Both the position numbers and the translations under genes were made by a program. From positions 186,001 to 250,000 of the forward strand of contig JADWQD010000014.1 in NCBI GenBank assembly GCA_016110215.1: a stretch of DNA of 64,000 bases, given 5' to 3'. Within the stretch, counting starts at the first letter, position 1. Each line of letters opens with the position of its first letter. This document shows, in pieces, positions 1 to 12,144 of the stretch. Origin of the DNA: Capronia americana (taxonomy: Eukaryota > Ascomycota > Eurotiomycetes > Chaetothyriales > Herpotrichiellaceae). The notes beneath the pieces were generated by a model, which was not told the origin of the DNA, ran no database searches, and saw nothing but the letters and a program-made list of their open reading frames with translations.

Positions 1-1500
1 TCCGCGAGCCATGGGCCGACCCTGTCGTGAGGGAGAACATCATGTACAGCGGTCATCTTTTGTTGATGACGAGTCTTTACGCCATGCTCTTTGACGACGA
101 CGAGTTCGAAAAGCCCGAGTCTTTGGTGTTCAAGTGGGATCCCATGTTCTTTGGCCTGGGCGACGAGACCTTTTCCTACGATAACCGCAGCCTCCAGGCA
201 GCCATCACGAGAGAGATGGAGAGAAATGGCTGGGTGGGCGTCTGCTGTGAGCCAAACGTAGTATTTGTCGTCTGCAATCAATTCCCAGTACGTGTCTTGC
301 CCGGCCCAATGCCCACTCTCCACTACTTCGTGCGTGGAACTGACATCGACCAGATCATCGCCATGAGGTATAACGACTCTCGAGACGGCACCAACAAAGT
401 CGACGAAGTTCTCACCAAGTACAAAGCCGCGTGGGACAAGAAAGGCATGGTCTCCCCGACCGGCCTCTTCGTCGACATGTGGATGGTTAAGCAGGATTTT
501 ATCGTCCCTCCCCAGGACGTCGGCTGGACGGCATGGTAGGATCATCGACTGCTCATCATCCTCACCATCCTTGGCTCGATGCTTTACTGACACACTGCTC
601 AGGGCCGGCACCTTCATGAACGCATGGAACCACGATCTCGTGACGAGCCTCTACCCGAAACAGATCTCCGGGTTCGTCACGAACATCAAGGGCCGCGTGC
701 GTCTCCAACCGCCCATCGTAGCCAACCACTACCGCAAACTGACGGCACAATCGCCATCGACATCCGACGCGGAAAATCTGTCGCAGGCCATCGCCCTCGC
801 AGAGGCCGACATCGCAGCCAAACCCGCGCCCCCCTTCCCCTACACGAAGCCCTCCTTCGGCTACGTCACGCAATGGCTCTCCGAGCTCGGCCAGACAGAC
901 CTCCTCGACGGTCTGCTAGCCTACGCCGACGCGGAACTTGAGCCAACATGGGAGAACGGCGGGCTGTACTACCCTCGCAACGACAACCCCTTTGTCTTCA
1001 CCGGGAACGAAGACCCCGAGGGCGTGAAGTGGACCCACGTGTCCCCGTTCTGCGGCAACGCCGCCATCGGGTACAGTCGGCTGAACGTCAAAGACGGCCA
1101 ACACACCATGTACGACCAGCCATGGACGCGCGAATCCCTCGCCCGTACACCGTACGTGGATGGTCTGGATTTCGCGTCCCCGGAACACGGCGTGAGCGTC
1201 CTCCGCGGGCTGTGGGACGCCGCGAACCAGGCCCTCGTCCTCACCGTCAAGGGGTGGGACTTTGAGGGACGCCTGTGCCCGCCGGAGAAGGTGACCATTG
1301 AGCCTGTGGCGAAACAGCTCCCGGAGGGGACTTGGGCCGTCTATCTCAACGGAAGGCTCGCGGACACGGCGCAGATGAAGGGCGCGGCTGGGGAGACTCT
1401 CCCCGTCAAGGCGCAGGTCAGGAGAGGGGAGGAGGTTGACGTCGTCTTCATGAAGGTTGGGGCTGTGACCAACGGTCACGCCAATGGACATGCGGACTAG
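1..1500 (+). CDS. Linalool dehydratase/isomerase-like protein, 3' part (5' end outside window)
   Basis: Two exons are visible: 1-535, open in frame to the window edge (codons from base 3), and 603-1500. The 67-bp intron 536-602 (GTAGGA..CTCAG) interrupts a Trp codon, and the join reads GWTAW-AGTFMNAWN. The upstream frame reads WADPVVRENIMYSGHL, so the true start lies outside the window. The sequence resembles the LDI domain family, named for the bacterial enzyme that interconverts linalool, geraniol and myrcene. MYSGH holds the Met and His, and CEPNVVFVVC holds two Cys nine residues apart with Glu after the first; as I recall, these match active-site residues of the bacterial enzyme. The Asp and Tyr residues expected earlier are not in the window. 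The substrate in fungi is unknown. The 3' end faces an acyl-CoA ligase gene 217 bp away. Confidence 0.8.
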
Positions 1501-1717
1501 CACATCTAATAATGTAGTACTCACAGTAATGGGCAAGGTCTGGCTCGGATGAGAGTGAGGGTCAGACTCAGACTCGTAAATCAGATTCAGAGGTAGAGAT
1601 CCTCATTGAATACCGCAAACCGAAGCGTTACGATGTTCTCCCAACCCGCAGTCTATTCCGTCTACTGCGATATGCGCTCTAGGTATTGTAAGATGTCATG
1701 GAAATAGTCCGACGCAT

Positions 1718-3909
1718 TCACAGCTTCGCAGCCCTCCCCTCCGCCTCCTTCTTCTTGCACGGCAACTCCCTCCTCAAAATCTTCCCACTCAGCGTTTTGG
1801 GTAATGGGTTCAGCTCAAACACGCCGCCCCGCAGTTTCTTGTAGCCCGCGACCTGTTGGTCCGCCCACGCGCGGATGTCATCTAAAAGCTGCTGCTTCTG
1901 AGATGCCGGGGCCGCAGGCGGGAGGGTCACGTATGCAATCGGTAGCTCGGTGGCTTGTTCGTCTGAGTAGATCGAGGTGACGGCTGCGTCGACGACGGAG
2001 GGGTGTTTGAGGAGGAGGTCTTCGAGTTCCGAGGGCGGGACTTGAAAGCTAGAAGACGTTAGTTAGAGGGTCGCGGAGGTGTGAGAGTTACGATCGAAAA
2101 TCTAGGTACCCTTTATACTTGATCAACTGTCCGCTTGGGTTAGTGGGTTTCCTTCAACAGTGTCAGGTTTGTGCACATACCTCTTTCAACCGGTCGGTGA
2201 CCCAGAAGTTGCCGCTCTCATCGACACGCATGATGTCGCCGGTCCGGAGCCAGTCACCGACATATGTTTCTCGCGTGGCCTCTTCGTTGTTGTAGTATCC
2301 TCTGGGCAAGTATGAGGGACTTAGTTTTGCTGCCGAGACCTGGAACTGGAACTCACATCATTGTCTGCGGGCCCTTCACCCAGAGTTCACCTTCTTCACC
2401 TGATGCAACATCTTTGAGAGTTACGGGATCGACCAGTCGGAGTTCACTGTATTCATAGGGGGTGAGCCCTGGCAAAACCACTTGCCCACATGGCTTTTGG
2501 GAAATAGGAAAGCTTAGACTTACGTCCCGGCAACTGGCTTCCCTGCTGTTCCAATGTTGTCTTCATTGTCCATGGGACTCTGGAGAAGTACTGTGGGGCT
2601 GCATTCTGACATACCGTAACCTACCAGTGTCAGCCGAATGCGATATTTAGAAGCTGAATGCTCACCTTGTATGATCTTCGTGTCTGAACCAAATCTCGCC
2701 TTCAGCTTCATCTGCAGATCTCTCTTCGTCGGCGCCGCGGAAATGAGAATGAGCTTTAGCGACGATAGGTCGTACTTGGCGGCTATGTTCGAGCTGGCAA
2801 GTGCAATGGCGACGGGAGGCACTATATGGGCCCATGTCGCTTTGTATTCCGCCATCTTGCGGCAGAAGAGGTCCAAGTCGAATGCCGGTATGGCACAAGT
2901 GAACGACCCAAACCACATGCCGCAAAACACTACAACCCCAAGTCCGTAGACGTGACAGTCTAATAACACCCCGTCAGCACAGCTATTGATTGGGCACTAA
3001 TTGAGGCAAGTTCAGCTTACAAGGAGGAAAGAAAACTTCGCGGGAGGCGTGATTTGCCAAAGAGGGCATCGATATGCGGGTCTGTATCAGATTGGATACA
3101 ATGTTGTAATGCGAGAGTTGCACGCCTTTTATCTTTCCGGTCGTCCCAGATGAAAACACGATCATGGCGGTGACACTTTTTGCGCTCCTGCCCGCCAGTT
3201 CGAAGATTGGGAGCCTGTCTTCTGCAGTTTGGCCAGCGATGTCGTCGGGGAACTGTCTCCCTTAGTTTTAAGGCGCTCGGCGAGGATTGGGAATTGTACC
3301 CACCAGAGCAAGACCAGCAGACCTTTCAAGCACCGTGAACACTGTTGGGCGCGCTGTTCCCTCCCACCCCACCTGCTGTAGTGCTGTGTTGACAGCCTCA
3401 AGCTTGTTGGGATAGATTGCAATATGGCTGGGGCGGACCAGTGAAAGTGCATGAGCAATGTCCTTTGCCAGCGAGGCCGTATTGAGAGGCCTATTCTCGA
3501 CCGGTGGCTGTCAGAAATGCCTTCTTGTTCCGATCTTATGGACATACGTACGAAAAAACCGCCCCCAGCCAGAGTGTTGCGTGAGCAAGAATGACGAAGT
3601 CGGTCTACAGCAAGCAGGTCAATGAGCACAGGGTTTCCTTTGATGTGGTATACTTACTGAGTTCGGCACGAGGACGAGCAGCTTGTCCCCCTCCTTCATG
3701 CCCAGTTTATGCTTCAATCCCCACGCGCATTTGGCGGCATCTTCGCGAAGACCGCCATAAGTGAGACTCTTATTTGCAATGGTATCGACATGGACTACTT
3801 TGTCTGCTGGCACGCTATCCGGGTTGTACTTGGTCATGAGTATCGGTATCGTGATGCTCTCGTCAGGCCCAAATGGGCAGAACGGGCTGGTCATGTTTCG
3901 AGAACCCAT
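1718..3909 (-). CDS. 4-coumarate/acyl-CoA ligase-like AMP-binding enzyme, probably peroxisomal
   Basis: Ten exons fit one 564-residue frame: 3909-3658, 3604-3548, 3507-3304, 3252-3021, 2959-2666, 2620-2524, 2446-2357, 2301-2181, 2126-2110 and 2048-1718. The enzyme should activate a carboxylic acid with ATP to an acyl-adenylate and then a CoA thioester. Motifs are in family order: SSGTTGKIKG (residues 205-214), QGYGMSECSP (about 346), GDWLRTGD (about 424-431) and PKTLSGKILRREL with the catalytic-type Lys at about 544. Length matches 4CL-like enzymes. The C-terminus AAKL ends in a PTS1-type tripeptide (AKL), so import into peroxisomes is inferred. Intron 3547-3508 would be only 40 bp, so that junction is the least certain. 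The start could also be the Met at 3894. Acid specificity cannot be read from sequence. Confidence 0.85.
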
Positions 3910-5153
3910 GCTTCACAGTGACAAAAAGACAACCAGGGCCCGGACGCCTGGTCAACGCTGAAGAACGACGAGCATTCTAATAGGACTTCAAAGATCCCAG
4001 AGACTGAACGACGCCAAGCCGCGACACTGCGAAACGGTCCCCAGCAAATTAGTGCTAGCTCTTTGTCGGCCACCGCGCTTGCCCGAGGTTATCACTGCGA
4101 GAGGTTGGCTCAATTGTGCGTCTCGATATGAAAGTGGAGCCAGGCGTCCGAGTCGCTGCAGAGCCGTGGGCTCTCCGCATGGAGAGGATTCGAGCCCGGG
4201 GAAGACCTCGGTAAGCTGAGCGCTCGAGTCAGCAGCATTTGAATACTGGACCAATGCGGAAGGAAACGTCTCTGCCGTCACAGGATGAACGCTCTGATAA
4301 ATTCCTCCTCTTGCCAAACATTCAATGCATACTTTGGTGTGGGATCTAGGCGAGGCAAAGCCAGTGCCAGAAAAGGCTAAAAAGGACCAATGCAACTGCC
4401 GTCTGTATCTCAAAGATACATAGACATACCCTCCTTTGCGCTGTCTGCAGGGCGGAGTCGTGGGAACAACAATGGCATGTTCCAAGGAAAGCTGCGCGGT
4501 TGCCCGCGTCGACTGTCTGTTCGTCGACATTGCATGACCGTTAGCAGCTGGCTCATGGTCTAGGTCAGTACTTGGTACGATCATAGCAGATGTTGAACCG
4601 CAAACATCAAGTTCTACATTCGGCACAGGAGCGGCCCGCGGACGGTGAAGCAACCAAGCAAGACAACCAAGCATACAGGGAAAGACGATCTAAGCGAGCT
4701 CTTACGCCTGGTTCTGAGCGGGAAGTGAAAGAAGAGTGAGAGTGGTGAGTTTGCGGAGTAAGAGTGGAGTCAAGACCGAGCTTTCCCAATGCCGGTCAAG
4801 GTCCCCTCACTCTCCTATGAACTCACCCTGTCAACCTATGTACTCGTGCCTTGCTATATTTATCTTCGAGCGAAAGATCGTCTTCTGCTCATTATCGAGC
4901 ACGTGGTTGATTCCCAGCACCTGCTGCCGATTGCTTGTCGTATTCGGGTGTGCTATTTTCAGCCTTGATCTCCTCCAGAATGACCACTTCAACAGCCTTA
5001 TCCTTTATCTGTCGCCATGTAAATCTAACAAGATCGCATTTTTTCTACAGGTGTCTCATCAACTTGTACCTTCCAGAAGCCTCAAAGTCGTCCGTTGTCC
5101 TGAACATCGTCCAGGCAGACCCTGTCGTTCTCTGCCGCGTATATTGATTGATC
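3910..5153. other. Intergenic region between divergent genes
   Basis: This spacer lies between the ligase gene (-) and a small + strand gene. It holds a 228-codon minus-strand open frame (4674-3988) with no recognisable domain, treated as a chance frame. It presumably carries the promoters of both flanking genes; I recognise no operator. Confidence 0.5.
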
Positions 5154-5525
5154 ATGTGCTTCTCAAACAATACAATCGACGACCCAACGCAGCCACCAAT
5201 GCGTGTTGCGGGACCCTTCAGTCGTAAAATCATTGATCCCACGCAGCAGCCGATCCACATAACCGAATCTAACGAGGCTCATTTGAGCGAGTCCCAAGCT
5301 CCAGAAACCAAGAAGCGGAAGGGGAGCCACAAAGACCGTGCGGCATTCGTCGACGTGACGGATCAAGAACCTAAGGCTGTGACGAGAAAGAAGTCGGATG
5401 CGGAAGTCGAAACAGCACATCCAACACAAAAGAAGAATGCGCAGAAGACCTGGCGCGGCCGAAGCACCAACCCGGCAACGTTTGGCTTAGGATTCGGCGC
5501 GGATTTCGCAGCCACACCGGCGTGA
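5154..5525 (+). CDS. Small hypothetical protein, 123 aa
   Basis: I do not recognise this protein. The first ATG in frame is at 5154. The N-terminus holds two similar short segments, IDDPTQPPMRV and IIDPTQQPIHI, followed by a Lys/Glu-rich hydrophilic middle (ETKKRKGSHKDR) and a Gly/Phe C-terminus (GLGFGADFAATPA). There is no signal peptide or membrane segment. The near-repeat and a composition unlike the surrounding frames argue for a real gene, but there is no homology evidence. The Lys-rich stretch could act as a nuclear localisation signal (inference). Confidence 0.45.
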   Translation: MCFSNNTIDDPTQPPMRVAGPFSRKIIDPTQQPIHITESNEAHLSESQAPETKKRKGSHKDRAAFVDVTDQEPKAVTRKKSDAEVETAHPTQKKNAQKTWRGRSTNPATFGLGFGADFAATPA

Positions 5526-6878
5526 TGCTGATGGAGTATTTGCCGACTCTTTGTACTGTGTCGGGAGCTGGCACCTGTGGGAAAGTTGAAAGCTGCTCGG
5601 TGCAAAGTTCACCCTGTGCGCGTGTCCGAGTGTTTGAGACCAGTGGGTCTTGATATGCCTCAACCGGTTGTGTATGAGATGTCCATATCTTCTCGTGGAT
5701 TTGGTCCGACCCAAGGCCCGGTGATTATCAATCACTGAACAACGGGGGTGCTGCCAGGTAGCCAACAAAGGGATATCCAAGGTGTATCCTCCCATAAAGT
5801 ATCCTGCCCGTGCCGGTTTGCAGCACCACAGGGCATTGTTCCGTCACGTGCGGGTCGGGGGGACTATTCCTCCGTTCGCTTAAATCGTAACGTACGTTGA
5901 GGGCGTCGTGTCAATTTCGGCTTCGAACCCACTTTTCAACCTGCCATGAATCGCGCATTTGCTTCTTCTGCAGCTTTCCCTTTGCCTAGCGAGGCTACGA
6001 ACCCGCTAGTGTTTGCAACGTGAAGGCTTGTGTTTTGTTGCAACTGCGCGGTTTTCGGCAATGGGAGGTGCAATTCAAGCTCGAAAGCCAAAAGCTTCGA
6101 CTCTATTAGAGAAATCTCCAGGACAAAGACACCACCTTGTTGGCGGGCCTTCATCTCGATGCTTGGACTCGAGCCTGGCCGTCTCACCGTATCACGTATC
6201 TCGAAATAAGGTGATGCGAGTACGGCGCACGTGCAACAAGCGAATTTGACTCGCGTCGATTCATTCCGAGAGCGGCCCAAGACGACTACGTTATCGATAT
6301 CTTCTCGCTAGCGTCGTCGATGGGTCAAAGAGTCAATCCCATCCGGGTGTCCGTGCTGCCATTCAGCTGTCGCCATAGGCTTGACTTTTGGCAAGACTTT
6401 GCGACATCACGCAAAGGACATGACGGTAAAGAACGGCCTGATGTTCGTCCGCCGGCCAGTCGACCACCCACTTCACATACGATTCAGCCAATCAGTCTTC
6501 CGTCCAAGGTCCCTTCATTCAGCCTCGCCGAAAGGTACCAGTGGTTCGAGATGGCCTCGCTGCACCGGATGCACGCTGGGTTTTGGTCCGGAAACAGGCA
6601 GCATGATTCATGATTCATGATGGCATCTTGTCGAGATGTGAACTTCGTGAGTATGTCAAGGTATATCATGGACCCCCTTTGACTCGGTCTATCTCACTCT
6701 GCTCAACCAACAGACTCCTACGCCAGAGACCCCTTGCTTTGTCCTTTGTCCTTTTTAAAGTTTGCTGGTGTACTCCGTATCTCGAGCTCCTCCCACTACG
6801 ACTGTTGGATATAGTATCATTCGAGCGAACCGTCGTCTTTCCACCTGTGCCTCCTCAAGTCAAAGCTTTAGTCCCAGG
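5526..6878. promoter_or_regulatory. Intergenic region upstream of the MFS gene
   Basis: No gene is supported here. The last 200 bases are C/T-rich, as in fungal leaders, and include TACTCCGTA at 6771-6779, a nonamer that recurs in spacers across the window. Confidence 0.4.
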
Positions 6879-8726
6879 ATGTCTACGCAGTCCGATCCTG
6901 CGATGGACATTCCGCCTCCCATGGCTGCAGTTACGAAAGAAACACAGTCCGGAATGGAAGCACAACCATCGCAGACAACTTCGTCGTCCTCATCCATCAC
7001 CTCACGAAAAGTCAGAGTCGAGAACGATGATGACTCTTCGAGACCGGCCACGGAATTCACAATCTCGACACGCTTCATATTGGCCTTCGCCGCGCTCGCC
7101 GTCTTGACCCTCATGGTCGCATTAGACGGGACGTCAATCAGCGTGGCCCTTCCCATCATCGCTAAGAAGCTCAACGGCACCGCCATCGAAGCCTTCTGGG
7201 CGGGCACATCCTTCTTGTTGGCTTCCACTGTCTTTCAACCCAACTTTGCGAGCTTCAGCCATATCTTTGGGCGCATGCCGGTCATCATGGTGAGCATTGC
7301 CTTCTTCTTCGTGGGCGTCATGATGGCGGCCTTGGCGAACGACTTCGGCGTCTTGCTGGCAGGGAGGAGTATCCAGGGTATTGGGGGCGGTGGTATGTTC
7401 TTCATTCGTCACCTGTTCTCTGTACATGCATCATCACATCGAATAAACTGACATGACGCAGGCATCATCGCCATGACGGAAATCGTGGTCACGGACCTCG
7501 TCCCCCTCAGATACCGAGGCCAGTGGGCCGGCATCATTGCGGCGATGTGGTCGATCGGCAGCGTCTCCGGCCCCGTCATCGGCGGCGCCTTCGCCACGGT
7601 GCAATGGCGCTGGATCTTCTGGCTCAACTTGCCGTTTATTGGCATCGGCGCCGTCATGGTGCCCCTGTTCCTCCGCCTCAACGTCATCCCGCAAAGCATC
7701 GCCGCCAAGCTTCGTCGCGTCGATTGGATCGGCACCGTCATCTTCGTGGGGAGCATGGCCAGCTTCCTGATCCCCTTGACATGGGGTGGCGTTATGTACA
7801 GCTGGTCGTCGTGGCGGACGCTCGTCCCTCTCCTCGTCGGCGCTGTCGGGCTGATTGGTTTCTGTCTCTACGAAGCATACGTTGCACCCGAGCCCTTACT
7901 TCGCCTCGCCGTGTTTGGCAACCGGACCGTCAACATCGGCTACGCGACGACCACGATCCACGGCATGGTCCTCTGGTGCCTGCTGTACTACCAGCCGTTG
8001 TACTTCGAGGCCGTCAAGGGGTACAAGCCGATCATTGCAGGCGTGGCGCTCTTCCCTGCAACCTTCACCGTGGCGCCCATGGCCGTGATCACGGGACTGA
8101 TGATCACGAAATTCGCGTCCTACCGCTGGGCGATCTGGTCCGGGTGGGCTACGTCGACGCTGGGGCTGGGCCTCCTCGTCCTGCTAAAAGTAAACACCAA
8201 GATCCCGCAGTGGATCTTCATCGACTTGGTTTCGGGCATCGGGCTCGGCATCTTGTTCCCCGGCCTGCAATTCCAGGTCCAGGCCGCGAGCCAGAACAAG
8301 GACATGGCCTTCGCGGTCGCCATGTTCGTCTTCTTCCGCTCGTTCGGCCAGGCGCTGGGCGTGGCCATCGGGGGCGTCATCTTCCAGAACGAAATGGTCG
8401 CCAATCTCAAGGCGTACCCGGCCTACGCGGGCCAGGCCAGCGAGCTTGCCAAGGACGCAGCCGCCCTGGTGGAGATCATCAAGAACACCGAGTCGGGACT
8501 GGGCAAATTGCAGCTGAGGACCGCGTACACGGACAGCTTGCGGACCGTGTATATCGTCATGGCCGCGCTGGCGGGGGTATGTCTCGCGGCCAGCCTGCTC
8601 ATCAAGGGATATGACCTGAATGTCGGGTTGGAGACCGAACAAGGCCTCATTGTCGAGGGGAAGAAGCGAAACGGGAAGCAGCAGAATGAGGGACAGCCAG
8701 AGGCGGAAGTCAAGGTAGATGTATAG
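6879..8726 (+). CDS. MFS drug-H+ antiporter type (DHA2, 14-TM) transporter
   Basis: Two exons, 6879-7392 and 7462-8726, give 592 residues. The intron is 7393-7461 (GTATGT..CGCAG), and the join restores RSIQGIGGGGIIAMTE. An Asn/Ser/Thr/Asp-rich cytosolic N-terminus of about 65 residues precedes the first membrane segment. Family landmarks are LVALDGTSISVALPII in TM1, LVPLRYRGQWAGI (motif A-like loop) and GSVSGPVIGGAF (motif C, the antiporter signature of exporters). Length and motifs fit plasma-membrane exporters of drugs or secondary metabolites that use the proton gradient. The start at 6879 is chosen because the earlier in-frame ATG at 6762 adds a non-conserved, leader-like stretch. The substrate is unknown; the neighbouring LDI-like and ligase genes suggest it may move their product or substrate (inference). 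Confidence 0.88.
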
Positions 8727-11700
8727 GTCACCTAGACCTGGCTGGTGGTTGGGTACGCCCTTGGGATCTGCATAGCCACGGCGTTGATCGTTAAATCTTC
8801 TCTCATAACTTCGCTTGATGTGTGGATGGGCACTCTATCCGGTCAAATAGATATATACGCAGCTAGATCTCATCTCCGGGCGGTAGACATAGATGTACGA
8901 TCAGCATAGACTTGTATGATGCATCTGCGCAGTACAGCCTGCTTCGAATGGTCAAATATAACATCCTGGATTCGGACAACTGCTCCCCTAATTACCTCCT
9001 ATCTCATACCTACTTCGAACACGCCTAAAAGCTGCAAGATAGGCGGATCGAGGGTATCAGCAGGCTTGTTTACAGAGAGCCTCGCCTCGCGTTAGTTCAC
9101 TTGTAACGCGGCTGTGTCATGCCAATATAACCATGGTCAAGTCGTTAAGAGTAGGCATATTGCAGGGCCAGAATGATCACATGTCTGGCCTTGTACTTGT
9201 CGGTGAGGGTCACAGCGCAGCTCTCTGCTCCTCGTTCGCCATTTCAGGGGACATTTTTGCCTTGGGGAACCCTGCTCGTTGATATGAGGGAAAGGCCACA
9301 CGTTGAACGGACGGGCCCTCGTGTGTTGGAGAGCGCGATGAAACAACCTATTCATGGACTCGCGCCGACACGTCAGCCCCACCGTTATCTGCAACTTACG
9401 GCTTGCTGAAGTCTTCCCTCAAGAGAGCCGGCATGGCAAGCGTCGTCAGCGATGTTGGCTCGGATTATCTGCGGTCTCTGGGAACAGTGTTCGGGATCTC
9501 CCGAGACCATTGTGAGGCCCAGCTGCCCGGCAGATCAAGTATCAGTCTTGGTAATGTGGTAGCGAATTGGCTTCCTCCTGCATGCATGGGAGTACACGGA
9601 ATCCTTTCGCTAAGTCAGTACACGCTGATAGGCGATCAACTTGATAGGACATCTCTGGACTTTCCCCCATGAAGCAGTGGAGCGATGAAGTGCGGGCCAT
9701 GAGAATTCTCCTGCGCATCCGACAGGTGGCCCCGTCAGTCTCTTGGAGGTAGCTTGATTTGGCAGAGGCGTCGTAGGATGGAGGTCGAGTTCCTAGGGAC
9801 ATAAGCAATGCACGAGTTTTCTCCGACGCGGCGACCTCAGTGTTGACAGAGCATGTACTCGTACTCGTAGCAAGGGATGGCTTTCTCCAAGACTAAGCTT
9901 ATAAGAGATACCCTGGTAGATCGTCAGGGACGTGCATTATTCCTTTCTTGAAGCAGTTGTAAGACCTGGACCGTCGGCTGAAATCCCATTGGTAGAGAGG
10001 TCGACATGAGTACTTATCTCAAGCCAGGGATGTAGATTGTCTTGTCCAGGGGACTTTAGTAGAAGCACCGTGCTGCGAAAGGGAGTAGGTGTAAGCAGCG
10101 TCATCGAATGATTTCGAGTTACTCGTGGAATTCGTGCACGTGCCGCCGAAAACACGAGGTGAAAGGAATCCAAAATATCGGGCGACGTGTTTTGTTCGTC
10201 TGTAGCAAGCCGTGTTCGGCAGGAAAAGATTCCCACGGTTGACATCTCCGATACTCGTTGCAAAGGTTTCCATGACGCTTCTAGCGCTGTAACAGAGAGT
10301 ACTTTCTCTCGGCTTCTGGAAGAAGGACAAGGAACGGCTACCTCAGAAAGTCTCGCAATACGTTCGGCGAACGCAACGAGCACGAGGATTTGGCTGCATG
10401 AATGGATGCAAGCGATGTGTTACTCATGCAGTAGGGCTGCCTTGGAGGAACGAGATGATTGGCGCCCTCCTTGGAACTTATTGCGGACCAGGAGGGGTCA
10501 GCTGAGGGCCTGGTCACCTCATTCCTGAAGTCAGAGCTGCTCCTTGGGTGCTTTGCAGCTTAGTCCGGACTGAAACGTCGATTTGGGAGAAATGAATGGG
10601 TGTAGCAGCACAGCAAGTGAATCGAGCTTGACGTCGTGGCTGGCATCCACGAGGCTTGCCAGCGAGGCTCGGTACATGAAGAACACACGTTCTCATCGTG
10701 CCCCCAGGGCTGCATCATTCGGGGCGGTCAGGACATGTTGCAGGGGGGATGGTTGCCGAAGATCGTACAAGTACAACTCCTCGACTCGACCGCTGATTGG
10801 GCTTGCGTACCAACCATTTGTTTCATCCGCGTCTGAGGAGCTTGTGCACAGGAAATCCTGGGGTGCACAGTGGTACGATTACCGGTGCCCACAACCCTTC
10901 GACATCGTGGCACTTGCTTATGAAGTGGGTTGGACGCCTGCAGTGGCCCAACTCAGCGGTTACGAAATGTGATCAAATCCACATAACTGCCAGAGTGACA
11001 TTTTTTTTCCACGGGCATGATCTAGAGACGTAATGTCATGCGCGGCGACGCAATCGAGCCCCTCCCTTCGAGTGACCCGTCCCGCGTTGTTTCTGAGAAT
11101 CCATGCTCGATGTTAGACTCCCGCAAGGAGTGGAGAGGGAGAGAGGGAATACGAATTGTCAGCAAGAGCGTGAACGATCCAACCACAAGACGGAGCTTGG
11201 AATAGAGCCGGCATTAAGGACTGGGGTACGGCGTCGAAGGGTCGCAGGTCGCAGGGCAGTCGACATTGTCGCAGCGCGGACTGAGAGTGCGTCGAGGCGA
11301 AAGGACCTGACTTGATCTTTGTTTAGGAATTGCTCGATGTGCCGACGAGAGGGGCCCGCCTGTCATTGGGTATGGCGTGCATTAGCTGACGCGCGCTGCA
11401 GTTAAAAGAATCGTGCCGGGGGTGCCTAGAAAGGGAACTTTGCGTTCGTTGATACAGCGGCCGCCCCTCCCGTAAACTTTGCACGTAAACTTTCCAACAC
11501 GCTCACGGGCAAGTGCAACCGTTTCCGCCGTGCATCTGCAGCGCTTCTCTCATCGCAGGAACCTCTCGAACTGCCACTCAGGCCACCGCTCTGCGCCCAA
11601 TACCAAAACATTCTGTAGTCGACCCTCTTTTTCCCTGTGAAACTCAGTTCTGTTAGAGCCTTCCTGTCTCCGGCCACGCAGCTTTTCCGCCAATCCGTAT

Positions 11701-12144
11701 ACTGCAGCTGTCCACGATACACAGCAGACTTCACTTGTCACTCACATCTCGACCAAAACCAAACACCACTGTTGACGACGGAACCCTCTCACGACAGCCG
11801 TTTCCTGGCCTGTTCCCTGTCACGCTCCACCCCTGATGTAGTCGACTTCGTCTTTGTCCTCCAGCAAGACAAATCAACGCCGCTCTCATCACGCTCACCC
11901 TGTCCTCCTCGCCGTCACCCCCTCGCTCGACACGGACCACGCTCGTTTCCACACAGATCCCTCGTCGTCTTGACTGCCTTGAAGACGCCTGCAACAGCTA
12001 CTGTCCAGGCCAGAGATGTCGAGATAACGGCCTGATTTTTGGCTCCCATGGTGGGTCAAAAGTCATAGAGAACCCTGCCCTCCCCTGGTCCTCGGCTCCA
12101 CGACCCCTTTGTCATCGAAGAGCCCTCCTCGTGCGATTGGAGTA
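8727..12144. other. Long intergenic region and probable leader of the Rim15-like gene
   Basis: No open frame in 8.7-11.4 kb (longest about 148 codons, at 10383-9937 on the minus strand) has recognisable content. From about 11.4 kb the + strand becomes C/T-rich with CAAC/CACC runs, typical of a fungal 5' leader. Short upstream ATGs are present, for example at 12050 followed by a stop after five codons. A small upstream exon for the kinase gene cannot be excluded. Confidence 0.4.

Noticed and set aside
916..1536. 206-codon minus-strand frame opposite the LDI-like gene
   Set aside because: Shadow of the conserved LDI frame, with no family features of its own.
3988..4674. 228-codon open frame on the minus strand upstream of the ligase gene
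   Set aside because: No domain, biased Arg/Ser/Leu content of a GC-rich chance frame, and it lies in the promoter spacer of two divergent genes.
7523..8614. 363-codon + strand frame overlapping the MFS gene
   Set aside because: Arg/His/Pro-rich alternate frame of a high-GC coding region; the other frame has clear membrane segments.
9937..10383. 148-codon minus-strand frame in the 3.4-kb spacer before the Rim15-like gene
   Set aside because: No domain, no plausible splice partners, and a composition like random sequence.
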